From: Pseudomonas segetis | Lineage (GTDB): Bacteria; Pseudomonadota; Gammaproteobacteria; Pseudomonadales; Pseudomonadaceae | Reading direction: 5' to 3' | DNA length: 64,000 bases | NCBI RefSeq assembly: GCF_900188155.1 | Contig: NZ_FZOG01000004.1 | Span: 310,001-374,000 of the forward strand | Shown here: piece after piece, positions 29,137 through 37,539 of the stretch | Layout: each line of letters opens with the position of its first letter | Numbering within the stretch: the first letter of the stretch is position 1 | The notes under the pieces: model-generated | Database searches by the model: none | What the model was told of the DNA's origin: nothing | What the model saw: only the letters and a program-made list of their open reading frames with translations | Program-made: the position numbers and the translations under genes

Positions 29137-29943
29137 TTATTGCGCCTTTGCCAGCACTTGGCAAAGTTGCGCGGTGGCATGCAGCATCTGGAAGCTTGGG
29201 CGCTCCAGGCCTTTATCCGGCACCTGCCAAAGCTGCTTGCGCTTGACCGCGGTGATATCGGGCCAGCGTTGCCAGGGTTCAAGCTGCGCACCGCTGCCGG
29301 CCAGGATCACCTCCGGATTGCGCTGTAAAACCGCCTCGACACTGACCTGAGGCGCAGGCAAGCGAATATCGGCAAAGACATTCTCGGCGCCACAGACACG
29401 CAGTGCGTCACTGACAATTTGCTGGCCACCCAGGGTGTATAGCGGCTTATCCCAGACCTGGTAAAACACCGACAATGGCCGTTGCCGATGATAGCGCTTG
29501 CGCAAATCAGCCAGCCCCTGGCGAAACTGTTGCTGCAACCGTCGGCCTTGCTGGCCCCGGCCGATGCGCTGGCCGATTTCGGCAAACTGGTCGGCAAGGC
29601 TATCGAGCGTATGCGGCTCAGCCACCAGCATCGGGATACCAAAGGCTCGCAACTGCTCGCGCTGCGCCTGGCTAACACTGCCGGGCCACAACAGGATCAA
29701 GTCTGGCTGCAAGGCCAACAGGGTTTCCAGCTCCAGCTGCCCGTAGCGGCCAACCGATGGCAATTGTGCCACGGCCGCAGGTCGTGGCCCGCCATCGAGC
29801 ACGCCAACCAGTTGCTGCCTGGCGCCAAGCTCAATAACGATTTCGGTCAGTGACGGGGCAAGGCTGACGATTCGCTGCGCCGCCAGGGCTGGGGCGGATA
29901 AACCGACTGCCAGCAGCAGGGTCAACCATAGGCGAAGCATCAA
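29137..29943 (-). CDS. btuF: Cobalamin-binding periplasmic protein, BtuF-type
   Basis: A 268-residue periplasmic binding protein with a signal peptide ([23 protein letters not shown]). It has class III binding-protein landmarks: RIVSLAPSLTEIVIELGARQQLVGV, PSVGRYGQLELETLLALQPDLILLWPG, YTLGGQQIVSDALRVCGAENVF, and VSVEAVLQRNPEVILAGSG. BtuF captures vitamin B12 in the periplasm for BtuCD. No btuC or btuD gene is present here. It overlaps the upstream membrane-protein gene by 4 bases, which in turn overlaps ribA, so it may be co-transcribed with ribA. Heme- or siderophore-binding homologues exist, but the nearby btuB supports B12. Confidence 0.8.
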   Translation of the reverse strand: MMLRLWLTLLLAVGLSAPALAAQRIVSLAPSLTEIVIELGARQQLVGVLDGGPRPAAVAQLPSVGRYGQLELETLLALQPDLILLWPGSVSQAQREQLRAFGIPMLVAEPHTLDSLADQFAEIGQRIGRGQQGRRLQQQFRQGLADLRKRYHRQRPLSVFYQVWDKPLYTLGGQQIVSDALRVCGAENVFADIRLPAPQVSVEAVLQRNPEVILAGSGAQLEPWQRWPDITAVKRKQLWQVPDKGLERPSFQMLHATAQLCQVLAKAQ

Positions 29944-30356
29944 CCGAGCTGACGAGGAGTGCGGTAAAGGTAGAGAATGACCATGCTCGACACCGTCAGC
30001 AGGATCAGCGGGATCGCTTCAAGGCTGGTGAATACTGCTACGGCAGCAATCCAGGCCGGCAGGCTGGCACCAACAAAGGCCTTGCGCCGCGTTTTGGCCA
30101 GTGCCTGCCAGGCCGCAGGCTCGGCATCGCTATCGCGGGCCTTTCCCGTGGCAATAACAGCATGCTTGTAGGCATTGAACAGCGGCAAGCTGACAAACAT
30201 CGACAACATACCGGCTATAAAGAACGGCATCGCCAATATGCCCGGTTGGCGGCTGGACTCGAACAGGCTGTTGAAGATGATGACCGGCAAGAGGACCAGC
30301 GCCAACTGCCACCACCACAGAATCGAAAGATGGCGACGCGCCTGAGCCCGATTCAC
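29940..30356 (-). CDS. Small multi-pass membrane protein of unknown function
   Basis: A 138-residue protein with about four hydrophobic segments: [55 protein letters not shown] and [17 protein letters not shown] soluble loop rich in Ala, Arg and Lys lies in the middle. It overlaps ribA upstream and btuF downstream by 4 bases each, so all three are translationally coupled. I recall a hypothetical gene in a similar position in Pseudomonas genomes. No function can be assigned; a link to flavin or corrinoid handling is only suggested by its neighbours. Confidence 0.7.
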   Translation of the reverse strand: MNRAQARRHLSILWWWQLALVLLPVIIFNSLFESSRQPGILAMPFFIAGMLSMFVSLPLFNAYKHAVIATGKARDSDAEPAAWQALAKTRRKAFVGASLPAWIAAVAVFTSLEAIPLILLTVSSMVILYLYRTPRQLG

Positions 30357-30973
30357 ACTTTTTCCTCGACCTCGGCCTGATGCATGCTGCCGAGCATGTG
30401 GCCAAGCTTGCCAGCCTTGGTCGCCAGGTACTTTTTGTTGTGCGGATTATGGTCAATCTGCAAAGGCACCCGTGCCGCCACATTGATGCCCATGTCGCCC
30501 AGCGCCTTCACCTTGCGCGGGTTGTTAGTCATCAGTTTCAGCTCGGTAATGCCCAGATGGTCGAGCATTGGCTTGCAGATCGCATAGTCACGCTGGTCGG
30601 CTCCGAAGCCCAGGCGCTCATTGGCTTCAACGGTATCGGCGCCGCCATCCTGCAATTCATAGGCACGAATTTTATTCAGCAAGCCAATACCACGGCCCTC
30701 CTGGCGCAGGTAAAGCAATACGCCGCGCCCTTCAGCAGCAATGGCGCTCAGCGCAGCTTCGAGTTGGAAACCGCAATCACAGCGCAGGCTGAACAGCGCA
30801 TCGCCGGTCAGGCACTCGGAATGCAAACGCCCCAGCACGGGTGCGCCGTTGGCAACATCGCCAAATGTCAGCGCGACATGCTCCTTGCCTGTGGTTTCTT
30901 CAAGGAAGCCATGCATGGTGAAGACGCCAAACGGCGTAGGTAATTGGGAGGCAGCAACGAACACGACTGGCAC
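30353..30973 (-). CDS. ribA: GTP cyclohydrolase II
   Basis: A 206-residue RibA. The zinc-binding cysteines and catalytic region are intact: [25 protein letters not shown], then [40 protein letters not shown] and [17 protein letters not shown]. It converts GTP to 2,5-diamino-6-ribosylamino-pyrimidinone phosphate, the first step of riboflavin synthesis. The separately encoded RibBA-like protein at 35-36 kb has lost these cysteines, so this gene should provide the activity. It begins [18 protein letters not shown]. Confidence 0.95.
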   Translation of the reverse strand: MPVVFVAASQLPTPFGVFTMHGFLEETTGKEHVALTFGDVANGAPVLGRLHSECLTGDALFSLRCDCGFQLEAALSAIAAEGRGVLLYLRQEGRGIGLLNKIRAYELQDGGADTVEANERLGFGADQRDYAICKPMLDHLGITELKLMTNNPRKVKALGDMGINVAARVPLQIDHNPHNKKYLATKAGKLGHMLGSMHQAEVEEKV

Positions 30974-31124
30974 CCTGTGCTCCTAGAGTCAGTAAGGGAT
31001 ATAGGCGTGCATTGTAACAGCAGCCAATAGCCAGGGGTCAGCCTGAATTACTGATGATAAGTATCAAGGAAAATAACTCGACCGGAGCCTTTACTTGCTC
31101 ACATCCATTGGTCGAAGCAATGCA

Positions 31125-31763
31125 TCAATGCTTGGACTCCAGCACCAGCACGTCCTGATCGACCTTCCAGCCCACGCGCCCGAGGAAACTCATGCCCAGC
31201 AACGCCTCGCCACCCGTGCCCACATCCATCACGGTGCCTTCCACGCCCCGCACCTCGATGGTGCCGACCTTGACACTGTCGAGATTGATCCGCCAGCCAC
31301 GGGCCACGCCATTTGCGGTACTGACCCGTATTTCTCTGCCTGTAGCCCGATAGTCTATTCCCAGCCGATCGGCTTGGGCGCCGGTCAAGGCGACCGAAGT
31401 GGCGCCGGTATCCACCAGGAACTGAATGGGGTGACCGTTAACCGAACCGGCGACCCAGTAATGGCCACTTTCACCCTTGGCAATGCTCAGGGAGCGCTTC
31501 TGCGGCGCCGCCATGCCTTGGCTGTAGTCACGCGAGAGGCTGTAGTTGCGCTCTACCCCATCGACTCGCAGCACCGCACCACGCGCATTCGCGCTCACCA
31601 CCTGAACCCCGCCAGGTCCGGTCTGGCCGACTTTTACCAGCTTGCGCTGACCATCGACATTCAGCACAGCCGCACCCGGAAACAATCCGACCACTTGAAT
31701 TTGCGGTGCAGCCCAGGCCAGGCTGGCGAAGGCCAAGAGCACGCTGAAGCAGAGTATTTTCAT
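31125..31763 (-). CDS. Retropepsin-like aspartic protease, exported
   Basis: About 212 residues from the ATG at 31763 (MKILCFSVLLAFASLAWAAP, a clear signal peptide); the frame is open upstream for 11 more codons. The retroviral-type aspartic protease motif is IQFLVDTGATSVALTGAQADRLG, with a second half ending EALLGMSFLGRVGWK. Such TIGR02281-like proteins are common in proteobacteria, periplasmic, and of poorly known substrate. It lies just downstream of the solute-binding protein gene on the same strand, and 151 bases upstream of ribA. Confidence 0.85.
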   Translation of the reverse strand: MKILCFSVLLAFASLAWAAPQIQVVGLFPGAAVLNVDGQRKLVKVGQTGPGGVQVVSANARGAVLRVDGVERNYSLSRDYSQGMAAPQKRSLSIAKGESGHYWVAGSVNGHPIQFLVDTGATSVALTGAQADRLGIDYRATGREIRVSTANGVARGWRINLDSVKVGTIEVRGVEGTVMDVGTGGEALLGMSFLGRVGWKVDQDVLVLESKH

Positions 31764-31788
31764 GTGCGGTTTCCAACATTCCCTGTTA

Positions 31789-32517
31789 TCAGTCAAATGG
31801 GTAAGGCTGTTTCCAACGCTGGAAAATGGGTTTCAAGGTGCCCTGCTCGACCAGTACCTGCATGCGCTGATCGAACAAGTCAGCCAGTTGATGACCGCGC
31901 GGGTTATCGGCAAACCCCAGGTAGATCGGCAAGCGGGTCAGCACCGTCACCCGGTAATGCGCAGGATCGGCAGCGGTCATCAGCAATTGCTCGACCTCGG
32001 TGCGCGCATCAATGTAGTAATCGGCACGCCCGAAATTTAGCATCTCAAGAATGCCATTTCGGCGCTGCACTTCGCGAAAACGCGTCAAATTCGGCAAGTA
32101 TTGCTGATAGGCATAGCCGCGCACCCAGACCAGTCGGTACTGGTTGAGGGTCTGCAGATTGGGCACCGGGGTAGCAAGCGTGCTCAGGGCGGTGATCTGG
32201 TCGGCATCGTAGTTCCAGTGCGGATAAAACACCCCCTGCTGGACCTCGTCGAGGTAGGAGCCAACCCAGGCATCGGCCTCGCCACGCTGGACCAGGCCAA
32301 TCGAACGCGTGTATGGCATGGTCTGGATATTCAGCTTGACGCCAACAGGCTCGTAAACCGCCCGCAGGACATCCCAGGCCAAACCGCTGCCATCGGCCTC
32401 GCTGTACTGTTCCCAGACATCGCTGACCAGATTGATCTCTTTCGGCGCTGGCGGCTGCGCATTGGCCTCGGAGCCAAGGACACATACCAGCAATATCGCT
32501 AAACATCTCGCGATCAT
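31789..32517 (-). CDS. Periplasmic solute-binding-like protein (SBP family 3 fold)
   Basis: About 242 residues from the ATG at 32517, with GAAAGG upstream; the protein begins MIARCLAILLVCVLGSEANA, a signal peptide. The rest resembles family 3 extracellular binding proteins without an associated permease: EINLVSDVWEQYSEADGSGLAWDVLRAVYEPVGVKLNIQTMPYTRSIGLVQRGEADAWVGSY and later LADLFDQRMQVLVEQGTLKPIFQRW. Such orphan proteins may bind amino acid-like ligands or act as sensors. It is 83 bases downstream of pgpA and 25 bases before the retropepsin-like gene. Confidence 0.75.
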   Translation of the reverse strand: MIARCLAILLVCVLGSEANAQPPAPKEINLVSDVWEQYSEADGSGLAWDVLRAVYEPVGVKLNIQTMPYTRSIGLVQRGEADAWVGSYLDEVQQGVFYPHWNYDADQITALSTLATPVPNLQTLNQYRLVWVRGYAYQQYLPNLTRFREVQRRNGILEMLNFGRADYYIDARTEVEQLLMTAADPAHYRVTVLTRLPIYLGFADNPRGHQLADLFDQRMQVLVEQGTLKPIFQRWKQPYPFD

Positions 32518-32600
32518 AGGCCTTTCAAATCCATTCGTGAGCAGCGCGACTGCGCTCAATTAGCGCGTAGCCCACGCGCCTCGACTCAAGCCACAACAAC

Positions 32601-33113
32601 TCAGAAACCCAAGCTGGACGCAAAACCACTCGTCCAACCCCAAATTACCAACTGCATTGCGAGCCAGGCAAACACACCTGCCAGCACATCGTCCAGCATA
32701 ATCCCGAGTCCGCCATGCACATGCCGATCAAGCCAACTGATCGGCCACGGCTTGAGGATGTCGAACAGACGAAACATTAGGAAGCCTAGCAGCAACCAGC
32801 CCCATCCTTCAGGAACCAGCCAAAGCGTGATCCACATGCCGACCATTTCATCCCAGACGATGCCTTCATGGTCATGCACGCGCAGGTCGGTCGCCACCTT
32901 GCCACACAACCAGAAGCCAAACAGCATGCTGATGCCGAGCATCAGCCAATAGCCCCAGTCCGGAAGCATCTGCCACAGCGGAACAAAGGGCACGGCAGCC
33001 ATCGAGCCCCAGGTGCCTGGGGCCTTGGGCAGTGTTCCGGAACCGAAACCAAAAGCGATGAAATGCCACGGGTTGCTCCACACCGAATGCGGGATTTTTT
33101 CCGGTTCAGCCAC
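32601..33113 (-). CDS. pgpA: Phosphatidylglycerophosphatase A
   Basis: About 170 residues. The start is a GTG at 33113, preceded by GGGAG with 5-base spacing and beginning VAEPEKIPHSVWSNPWHFIAFGFGSG; the longer open frame overlaps thiL and is not real. PgpA motifs are GSGTLPKAPGTWGSMAAVP, DHEGIVWDEMVGMWITL and FRLFDILKPWPISWLDRHVHGGLGIMLDDVLAG. It dephosphorylates phosphatidylglycerophosphate to phosphatidylglycerol at the inner membrane. It overlaps the end of thiL by 8 bases, the conserved thiL-pgpA arrangement. Confidence 0.93.
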   Translation of the reverse strand: MAEPEKIPHSVWSNPWHFIAFGFGSGTLPKAPGTWGSMAAVPFVPLWQMLPDWGYWLMLGISMLFGFWLCGKVATDLRVHDHEGIVWDEMVGMWITLWLVPEGWGWLLLGFLMFRLFDILKPWPISWLDRHVHGGLGIMLDDVLAGVFAWLAMQLVIWGWTSGFASSLGF

Positions 33114-34074
33114 CACTGCTCCCAAAATGTTGATAGCCGCCTTTGGCCTGGATAATTTCTTGTCCCTGCGCATCGACCAGCTTAACCCCTTGCCCCGCCA
33201 GAACCTTGCCAATGACATGGATCGACAAGCCTTGCTCCTGCAGCGGCGCAAGCCTGGCTTCGGGCAAGGTGAATGCCAGCACATAATCATCGCCGCCACT
33301 GAGCGCACAGTTGCGCGCTGTCTCGGCATCGACAAAGACTTGCAGGGATGTTGATAGCGGTACTTTGGCCAACTCGATCTGAAGACAGACCCGGGATGCA
33401 GCAGCAATGTGGCCGCAGTCGGCAAGCAGTCCGTCTGAAATATCCAGCGCGGCACTGGCATTACCGCGCAATGCCTGTCCCAGCGAAAGCTGCGGCTGTG
33501 GCGACCAGTACTGCTGCAGCAAGGCCTTGGCAGCGGCTGAATCATCACTGCGCTGACCGAGCACCAGCGGCAAGGCACCAGCGGCATCGCCCAGGCACCC
33601 GCCGACACAGAGCAAATCCCCCACCTGGGCACCGCTGCGTGTCAGGGCCAGGCCGCGTGGCGTACGTCCAAATACCGTCAGCGTCAGGCTCAGCGGGCCA
33701 CGGGTGGTATCACCGCCAATCAAGCTTACCGAGCAGGCTCGCGCCATTTGATCCAGGCCTTGGGCAAAAGCCCGCAACCAATCGGCATTGGCGGCTTCGA
33801 GGGTTAACGCCAGGGTAAAGCCCAGCGGTGTGGCCCCCATTGCCGCCAAGTCGCTGACGGAGACCGCCAGCGCACGCTGGGCCAGCAGGCAGGGATCAGG
33901 ATTATGCGGAAAATGCACACCGGCGACCAAGGTATCGGTCGAGACGGCCAGTTGTTCACCAGCAGGCACATCAAGCAAGGCGCAATCATCGCCAATGCCC
34001 AGCGCCACGCCGTCACCCGCCTGGGCGCATGCCGCCGAAGCGAAGTAGTGACCAATTAGTTCGAACTCACCCAT
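33106..34074 (-). CDS. thiL: Thiamine-monophosphate kinase
   Basis: A 322-residue ThiL. It has GIGDDCALLDVPAGEQLAVSTDTLVAGVHFP (ATP/Mg site), LIGGDTTRGPLSLTLTVFG, and ALDISDGLLADCGHIAAASR. It phosphorylates thiamine monophosphate to thiamine diphosphate, the cofactor of Dxs among others. It lies 75 bases after nusB, with a hairpin in the gap, and overlaps pgpA. Confidence 0.95.
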   Translation of the reverse strand: MGEFELIGHYFASAACAQAGDGVALGIGDDCALLDVPAGEQLAVSTDTLVAGVHFPHNPDPCLLAQRALAVSVSDLAAMGATPLGFTLALTLEAANADWLRAFAQGLDQMARACSVSLIGGDTTRGPLSLTLTVFGRTPRGLALTRSGAQVGDLLCVGGCLGDAAGALPLVLGQRSDDSAAAKALLQQYWSPQPQLSLGQALRGNASAALDISDGLLADCGHIAAASRVCLQIELAKVPLSTSLQVFVDAETARNCALSGGDDYVLAFTLPEARLAPLQEQGLSIHVIGKVLAGQGVKLVDAQGQEIIQAKGGYQHFGSSGG

Positions 34075-34099
34075 GACCTTTGACGCCCGAATAGATAAG

Positions 34100-34129
34100 C
34101 AAAAGCCGCACTAAGGCAGGCGGCTTTTG
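34100..34129 (-). terminator. Hairpin between nusB and thiL, possible attenuator
   Basis: CAAAAGCCGC and GCGGCTTTTG form a 10-bp perfect stem around a 10-base loop. On the minus strand the second arm ends in four Ts, so it could be a partial terminator that lowers thiL-pgpA expression relative to the rib-nusB genes. Confidence 0.5.
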
Positions 34130-34149
34130 GCTATGACAACGCTGATTGA

Positions 34150-34650
34150 TTAACGCCTGTGAGCGCGAACCTCATCAGCACGCAGGCGCGGTGCCAGCTT
34201 GTCGAGCACACCGTTGACGAACTTGTGACCGTCGGTAGCACCGAAGACCTTCGCCAGTTCGATGCCTTCGTTGATCACCACGCGATACGGGATATCGATA
34301 CGGTTGCGCAACTCGTAGGTCGACAGGCGCAGGATAGCCAGCTCAACCGGGTCCATCTCATCCATAGGACGATCAAGCAAGGGCTCGAATGCGCTGTCTA
34401 TCTCGGCCTTCTGGCGTGGAACGCCGTGCAGGATCTCGTGAAAATAGGCGCCATCAACCGCAGTGAAATCGTTATCGACACGAAATTGCGCCTCGATTTC
34501 ATGGAGCGGCTGACCGGCCAGGTGCCATGAATACAATGCCTGCATGGCCAAGGTACGCGCCTGGCGACGGGCCAAGGTTTTCGGACTTGGACCTTTCTTG
34601 GCCGGGGCCGCCGACTTTGGCGGCTGGCTATTGCTATCGTTCTGGCTCAC
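34150..34650 (-). CDS. nusB: Transcription antitermination factor NusB
   Basis: A 166-residue protein. After a basic, proline-rich N-terminus (about 1-25) the NusB helical fold starts: [30 protein letters not shown], then DYFHE-like [65 protein letters not shown]. It binds boxA RNA with NusE for rRNA antitermination. It overlaps ribH by 4 bases, the common ribH-nusB coupling. Confidence 0.95.
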   Translation of the reverse strand: MSQNDSNSQPPKSAAPAKKGPSPKTLARRQARTLAMQALYSWHLAGQPLHEIEAQFRVDNDFTAVDGAYFHEILHGVPRQKAEIDSAFEPLLDRPMDEMDPVELAILRLSTYELRNRIDIPYRVVINEGIELAKVFGATDGHKFVNGVLDKLAPRLRADEVRAHRR

Positions 34651-35123
34651 TTGGCCTCCAACTGCGCCAGCAGGCTGACCATTTCCAGGGCAGACAAGGC
34701 CGCCTCTGCACCTTTGTTACCGGCTTTGGTACCGGAACGCTCGATTGCTTGCTCGATAGAATCCACAGTCAGCACGCCAAATGCAACCGGTACGCCGAAT
34801 TCCATGGACACCTGAGCCAAGCCCTTGGTGCACTCGCCTGCCACGTATTCAAAGTGCGGAGTACCGCCACGAATAACCGCGCCAAGGGCGATGATTGCAT
34901 CGAAATCGCCACGTTGAGCGACTTTCTGGGCAACCAGTGGAATCTCAAACGCACCCGGTGCGCGAATGATTGTAATGTCGCTTTCGTTCACGCCATGGCG
35001 AACCAGTGCGTCTACGGCGCCACTTACCAGGCTTTCAACAACAAAGCTGTTGAAGCGGCCAACCACCAGAGCAAAGCGGCCCTTGGGGGCAATAAAAGTA
35101 CCTTCGATGGTCTTCAGGGTCAT
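34647..35123 (-). CDS. ribH: 6,7-dimethyl-8-ribityllumazine synthase
   Basis: A 158-residue RibH. Motifs: [113 protein letters not shown]. It condenses the ribityl pyrimidine and dihydroxybutanone phosphate to lumazine. It forms a 60-mer or smaller assembly in other bacteria. It follows ribBA by 52 bases and overlaps nusB. Confidence 0.96.
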   Translation of the reverse strand: MTLKTIEGTFIAPKGRFALVVGRFNSFVVESLVSGAVDALVRHGVNESDITIIRAPGAFEIPLVAQKVAQRGDFDAIIALGAVIRGGTPHFEYVAGECTKGLAQVSMEFGVPVAFGVLTVDSIEQAIERSGTKAGNKGAEAALSALEMVSLLAQLEAK

Positions 35124-35175
35124 AGCGAGTCTCGTCTATTAAAGAGCCAGGCCGCCGTTAGCGGCCATGAATGAA

Positions 35176-36270
35176 TTATTCAGAGGGCAGATATTCTACT
35201 ACCTCTAGATCGAATCCGGATATCGCGTTGAACTTCATCGGTGAACTCATCAGGCGCATTTTGCGCACACCGAGGTCACGAAGTATCTGCGATCCGGCAC
35301 CGACCGTGCTGTAAGTCGCCGGGCTGGCGGCTTTGCCGTCTCCACCAAGTTGACGCTCAAGGTGCGCCAGCAGGTCCGGACCAGTCAGCGGATTGCCCAG
35401 CAGCAGCACCACGCCACTACCTGCCTTGGCCACTTCACTCATGGCCGCACGCAGACTCCAGCGACCTTCCTGCTTGACCATGAACAGGTCACGCAGCGGG
35501 TCCATGTTATGCACACGTACCAAGGTTGGTTCCTCGGGGCAAATTTTGCCCAGGGTCAGCGCCATGTGCACGTCGCCTTCAACCGAGTCACGGTAGGTCA
35601 CCAGGTTGAAGCTGCCAAGTTCGCTGTCGAGCAATTGTTCGCTGACACGCTCGACCGTGCGCTCGTGAATCAGGCGGTAGTGAATCAGGTCGGCAATGGT
35701 GCCGATCTTGATCCCGTGTTGCGCGGCGAACTCTTCCAGTTCGGGGCGACGCGACATGGTGCCGTCATCGTTCATGATCTCGCAGATAACGCCACTCGGC
35801 TCAAAGCCGCCCATGCGCGCCAGGTCACATGCTGCTTCAGTATGGCCAGCACGCGCCAGTACGCCGCCGGGCTGGGCCATCAACGGGAAAATATGGCCCG
35901 GGCTGACAATATCGTCGGCCTTGGCGCTTTTCGATGCAGCCGCTTGCACCGTGCGTGCGCGGTCTGCTGCGGAGATACCGGTGGTGACGCCTTCTGCAGC
36001 CTCGATCGACACCGTGAACTTGGTGCCAAAGCCTGAACCGTTGCGCGGCGCCATCAATGGCAACTTGAGCAGTTCACAGCGTTCGCGGGTCATCGGCATG
36101 CAGATCAGGCCACGGGCGAAACGCGCCATGAAGTTGATGTGCTCGGCGGTGACGCATTCCGAGGCGATGATCAAGTCACCTTCGTTCTCGCGATCCTCGT
36201 CATCCATGAGGATGACCATTTTGCCCTGGCGGATATCTTCAACCAGCTCTTCGATACTATTGAGTGCCAT
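35176..36270 (-). CDS. ribBA: 3,4-dihydroxy-2-butanone-4-phosphate synthase with degenerate RibA domain
   Basis: A 364-residue bifunctional-looking protein. The N-terminal RibB domain is intact: ILMDDEDRENEGDLIIASECVTAEHINFMARFARGLICMP, GTKFTVSIEAAEGVTTGISAADRARTV, FPLMAQPGGVLARAGHTEAACDLARM and GVICEIMNDDGTMSR. The C-terminal half is GTP-cyclohydrolase II-like but reads TLVRVHNMDPLRDLFMVKQEGRWSLRAAM where the zinc cysteines should be; it has none. It should therefore make only dihydroxybutanone phosphate from ribulose-5-phosphate. The separate ribA gene supplies cyclohydrolase. It lies 10 bases after ribE. Confidence 0.93.
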   Translation of the reverse strand: MALNSIEELVEDIRQGKMVILMDDEDRENEGDLIIASECVTAEHINFMARFARGLICMPMTRERCELLKLPLMAPRNGSGFGTKFTVSIEAAEGVTTGISAADRARTVQAAASKSAKADDIVSPGHIFPLMAQPGGVLARAGHTEAACDLARMGGFEPSGVICEIMNDDGTMSRRPELEEFAAQHGIKIGTIADLIHYRLIHERTVERVSEQLLDSELGSFNLVTYRDSVEGDVHMALTLGKICPEEPTLVRVHNMDPLRDLFMVKQEGRWSLRAAMSEVAKAGSGVVLLLGNPLTGPDLLAHLERQLGGDGKAASPATYSTVGAGSQILRDLGVRKMRLMSSPMKFNAISGFDLEVVEYLPSE

Positions 36271-36280
36271 GGTGATTTCC

Positions 36281-36943
36281 TTAACCTTTCAAGTAGCCGT
36301 GTTCAGCTAAAAAACCTTCGGTAAGACCTGAAGCCTTTGGCTCCGCGGCTTTATCACCCAGCAGCAAGCGCTCCAGATAACGTGCCAGCAAATCGACCTC
36401 TAGATTGACCTTACGCCCCGGGCGGTAGTCGACCATGATGGTCTCGGCCAGGGTATGCGGAACTATGGTCAGCTCAAACTCGGCGCCATTGACCGCATTC
36501 ACCGTGAGGCTGGTGCCATCAACCGTGATCGAGCCTTTGTGGGCGATGTATTTGGCCAACTCGTTGGGCGCGCGCAGGGTGAACTGCACGGCACGGGCGT
36601 TTTCTTCGCGGCCGACAACCTCACCAACGCCATCAACGTGACCGCTTACCAGATGGCCTCCAAGACGACTGCTCGGCGTCAGGGCTTTTTCAAGATTGAC
36701 CCGGCTGCCTGGCTTGAGATCGACAAAACCGGTGCGCGCCAGGGTTTCACGGCTGACATCGGCCCAGAAACCATCACCAGGCAACTCGACCGCAGTCAGG
36801 CACACACCGTTGACGGCGATGCTGTCGCCCAATTTGACGTCGGATAGATCCAGCTTGCCGGTTTCAACGTAGACCCGCACATCACCGCCCTTGGGCGTCA
36901 ATGCACGAATGTGACCGATAGACTCGACTATGCCAGTGAACAT
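36281..36943 (-). CDS. ribE: Riboflavin synthase, alpha subunit
   Basis: About 220 residues from the ATG at 36943 (MFTGIVESIGHIRALTPKGG), with a strong GGGGAGG just upstream. The two lumazine-binding repeats are visible: GDSIAVNGVCLTAVELPGDGFWADVSRETLARTGF with GGHLVSGHVDGVGEV, and GSITVDGTSLTVNAVNGAEFELTIVPHTLAET. It dismutates two lumazines to riboflavin. It is the first large gene downstream of the FMN riboswitch, and a short leader frame overlaps its start by 16 bases. It is sometimes called ribC. Confidence 0.95.
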   Translation of the reverse strand: MFTGIVESIGHIRALTPKGGDVRVYVETGKLDLSDVKLGDSIAVNGVCLTAVELPGDGFWADVSRETLARTGFVDLKPGSRVNLEKALTPSSRLGGHLVSGHVDGVGEVVGREENARAVQFTLRAPNELAKYIAHKGSITVDGTSLTVNAVNGAEFELTIVPHTLAETIMVDYRPGRKVNLEVDLLARYLERLLLGDKAAEPKASGLTEGFLAEHGYLKG

Positions 36944-37023
36944 GGCGCCTCCCCGTCTGCGAGCACGCCGCGGCACTGATCGATCAAGCGACCAGCCTGG
37001 GCTGGGTAAATAGAATGTGGCAT
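36928..37023 (-). CDS. Candidate 31-residue leader ORF overlapping the ribE start
   Basis: An ATG at 37023 is preceded by CAGGAG at good spacing and opens a 31-codon frame beginning MPHSIYPAQAGRLIDQCRGV. It ends with TAG at 36928, overlapping the first 16 bases of ribE in another frame. Its CAGGAG lies in one arm of a 7-bp hairpin (37033-37051), so FMN-responsive folding could gate its translation and, through coupling, that of ribE. I see no family similarity. It could be a chance frame, but the ribosome site, its sequestration and the overlap together make it worth recording. Confidence 0.4.
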   Translation of the reverse strand: MPHSIYPAQAGRLIDQCRGVLADGEAPCSLA

Positions 37024-37032
37024 TTGCGAACT

Positions 37033-37051
37033 CCTGTTTATAAAAAACAGG
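37033..37051 (-). promoter_or_regulatory. Hairpin sequestering the leader ribosome binding site
   Basis: CCTGTTT and AAACAGG pair around a 5-base loop. On the minus strand AAACAGG contains most of the CAGGAG that precedes the leader ATG at 37023. It lies in the expected expression platform between the FMN riboswitch and ribE. Confidence 0.5.
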
Positions 37052-37217
37052 GCGTTTCGATCGATAGGGCGCTTGCCAGTGCTCAGCCAGCGAAACCGTT
37101 CAGTACACCCGCCTTGCCAACCTGACCGCAGGAACGCTGTACAACGCGTTGCGAATCAATCGACAAAGCCTGGGCAACTGGCTACAGCCTGCTGTCTGGG
37201 CACCCTTCAAACAAACC

Positions 37218-37425
37218 CGCTCTCTCTTTATCCGGACTATTGGGCTGTGCCGGACACCGCACAAGGCAGTGCCTGCAAAAGCCTGTAACCGTCGGCTCCG
37301 GAATCACACCGGATCTGCTGACCTTGGCGCCCATTGATCAAGCAAAGGCTCCAAGCGCTCGCGGGCTAGACGCGTTGCGCGCCATTACCGCCGGTGGGGA
37401 ATTACACCCCGCCCTGAGAACGTTG
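37218..37425 (-). ncRNA. FMN riboswitch (RFN element)
   Basis: On the minus strand the conserved blocks appear in order: GGGCGGGGTGTAATTCCCC, ACCGGCGGTAATG, AGCCCGCGAGCG, GATCCGGTGTGATTCCGGAG, CCGACGGTTACAG, and the closing AGTCCGGATAAAGAGAG. These match the RFN element that senses FMN and represses riboflavin genes. It lies downstream of ribD and controls ribE-ribBA-ribH and probably nusB and thiL, leaving ribD itself outside its direct control. Boundaries are approximate. Confidence 0.95.
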
Positions 37426-37456
37426 CGAGGACCTCGGTTCTCGCGAGTGGCTTTTT

Positions 37457-37485
37457 ACCATATTTACGCCCCATACGCACCGCAA
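37457..37485 (-). promoter_or_regulatory. Probable sigma-70 promoter for the FMN riboswitch transcript
   Basis: On the minus strand TTGCGG (-35) and TATGGT (-10) are separated by exactly 17 bases. Transcription would start about 20-30 bases before the riboswitch. It lies just downstream of the ribD stop, so the ribE operon has its own promoter. Confidence 0.5.
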
Positions 37486-37539
37486 ACCTGCGCCAATATT
37501 GGCTCAGGCTCGCCCTGAATAGACGGCGATAACTGTTGC

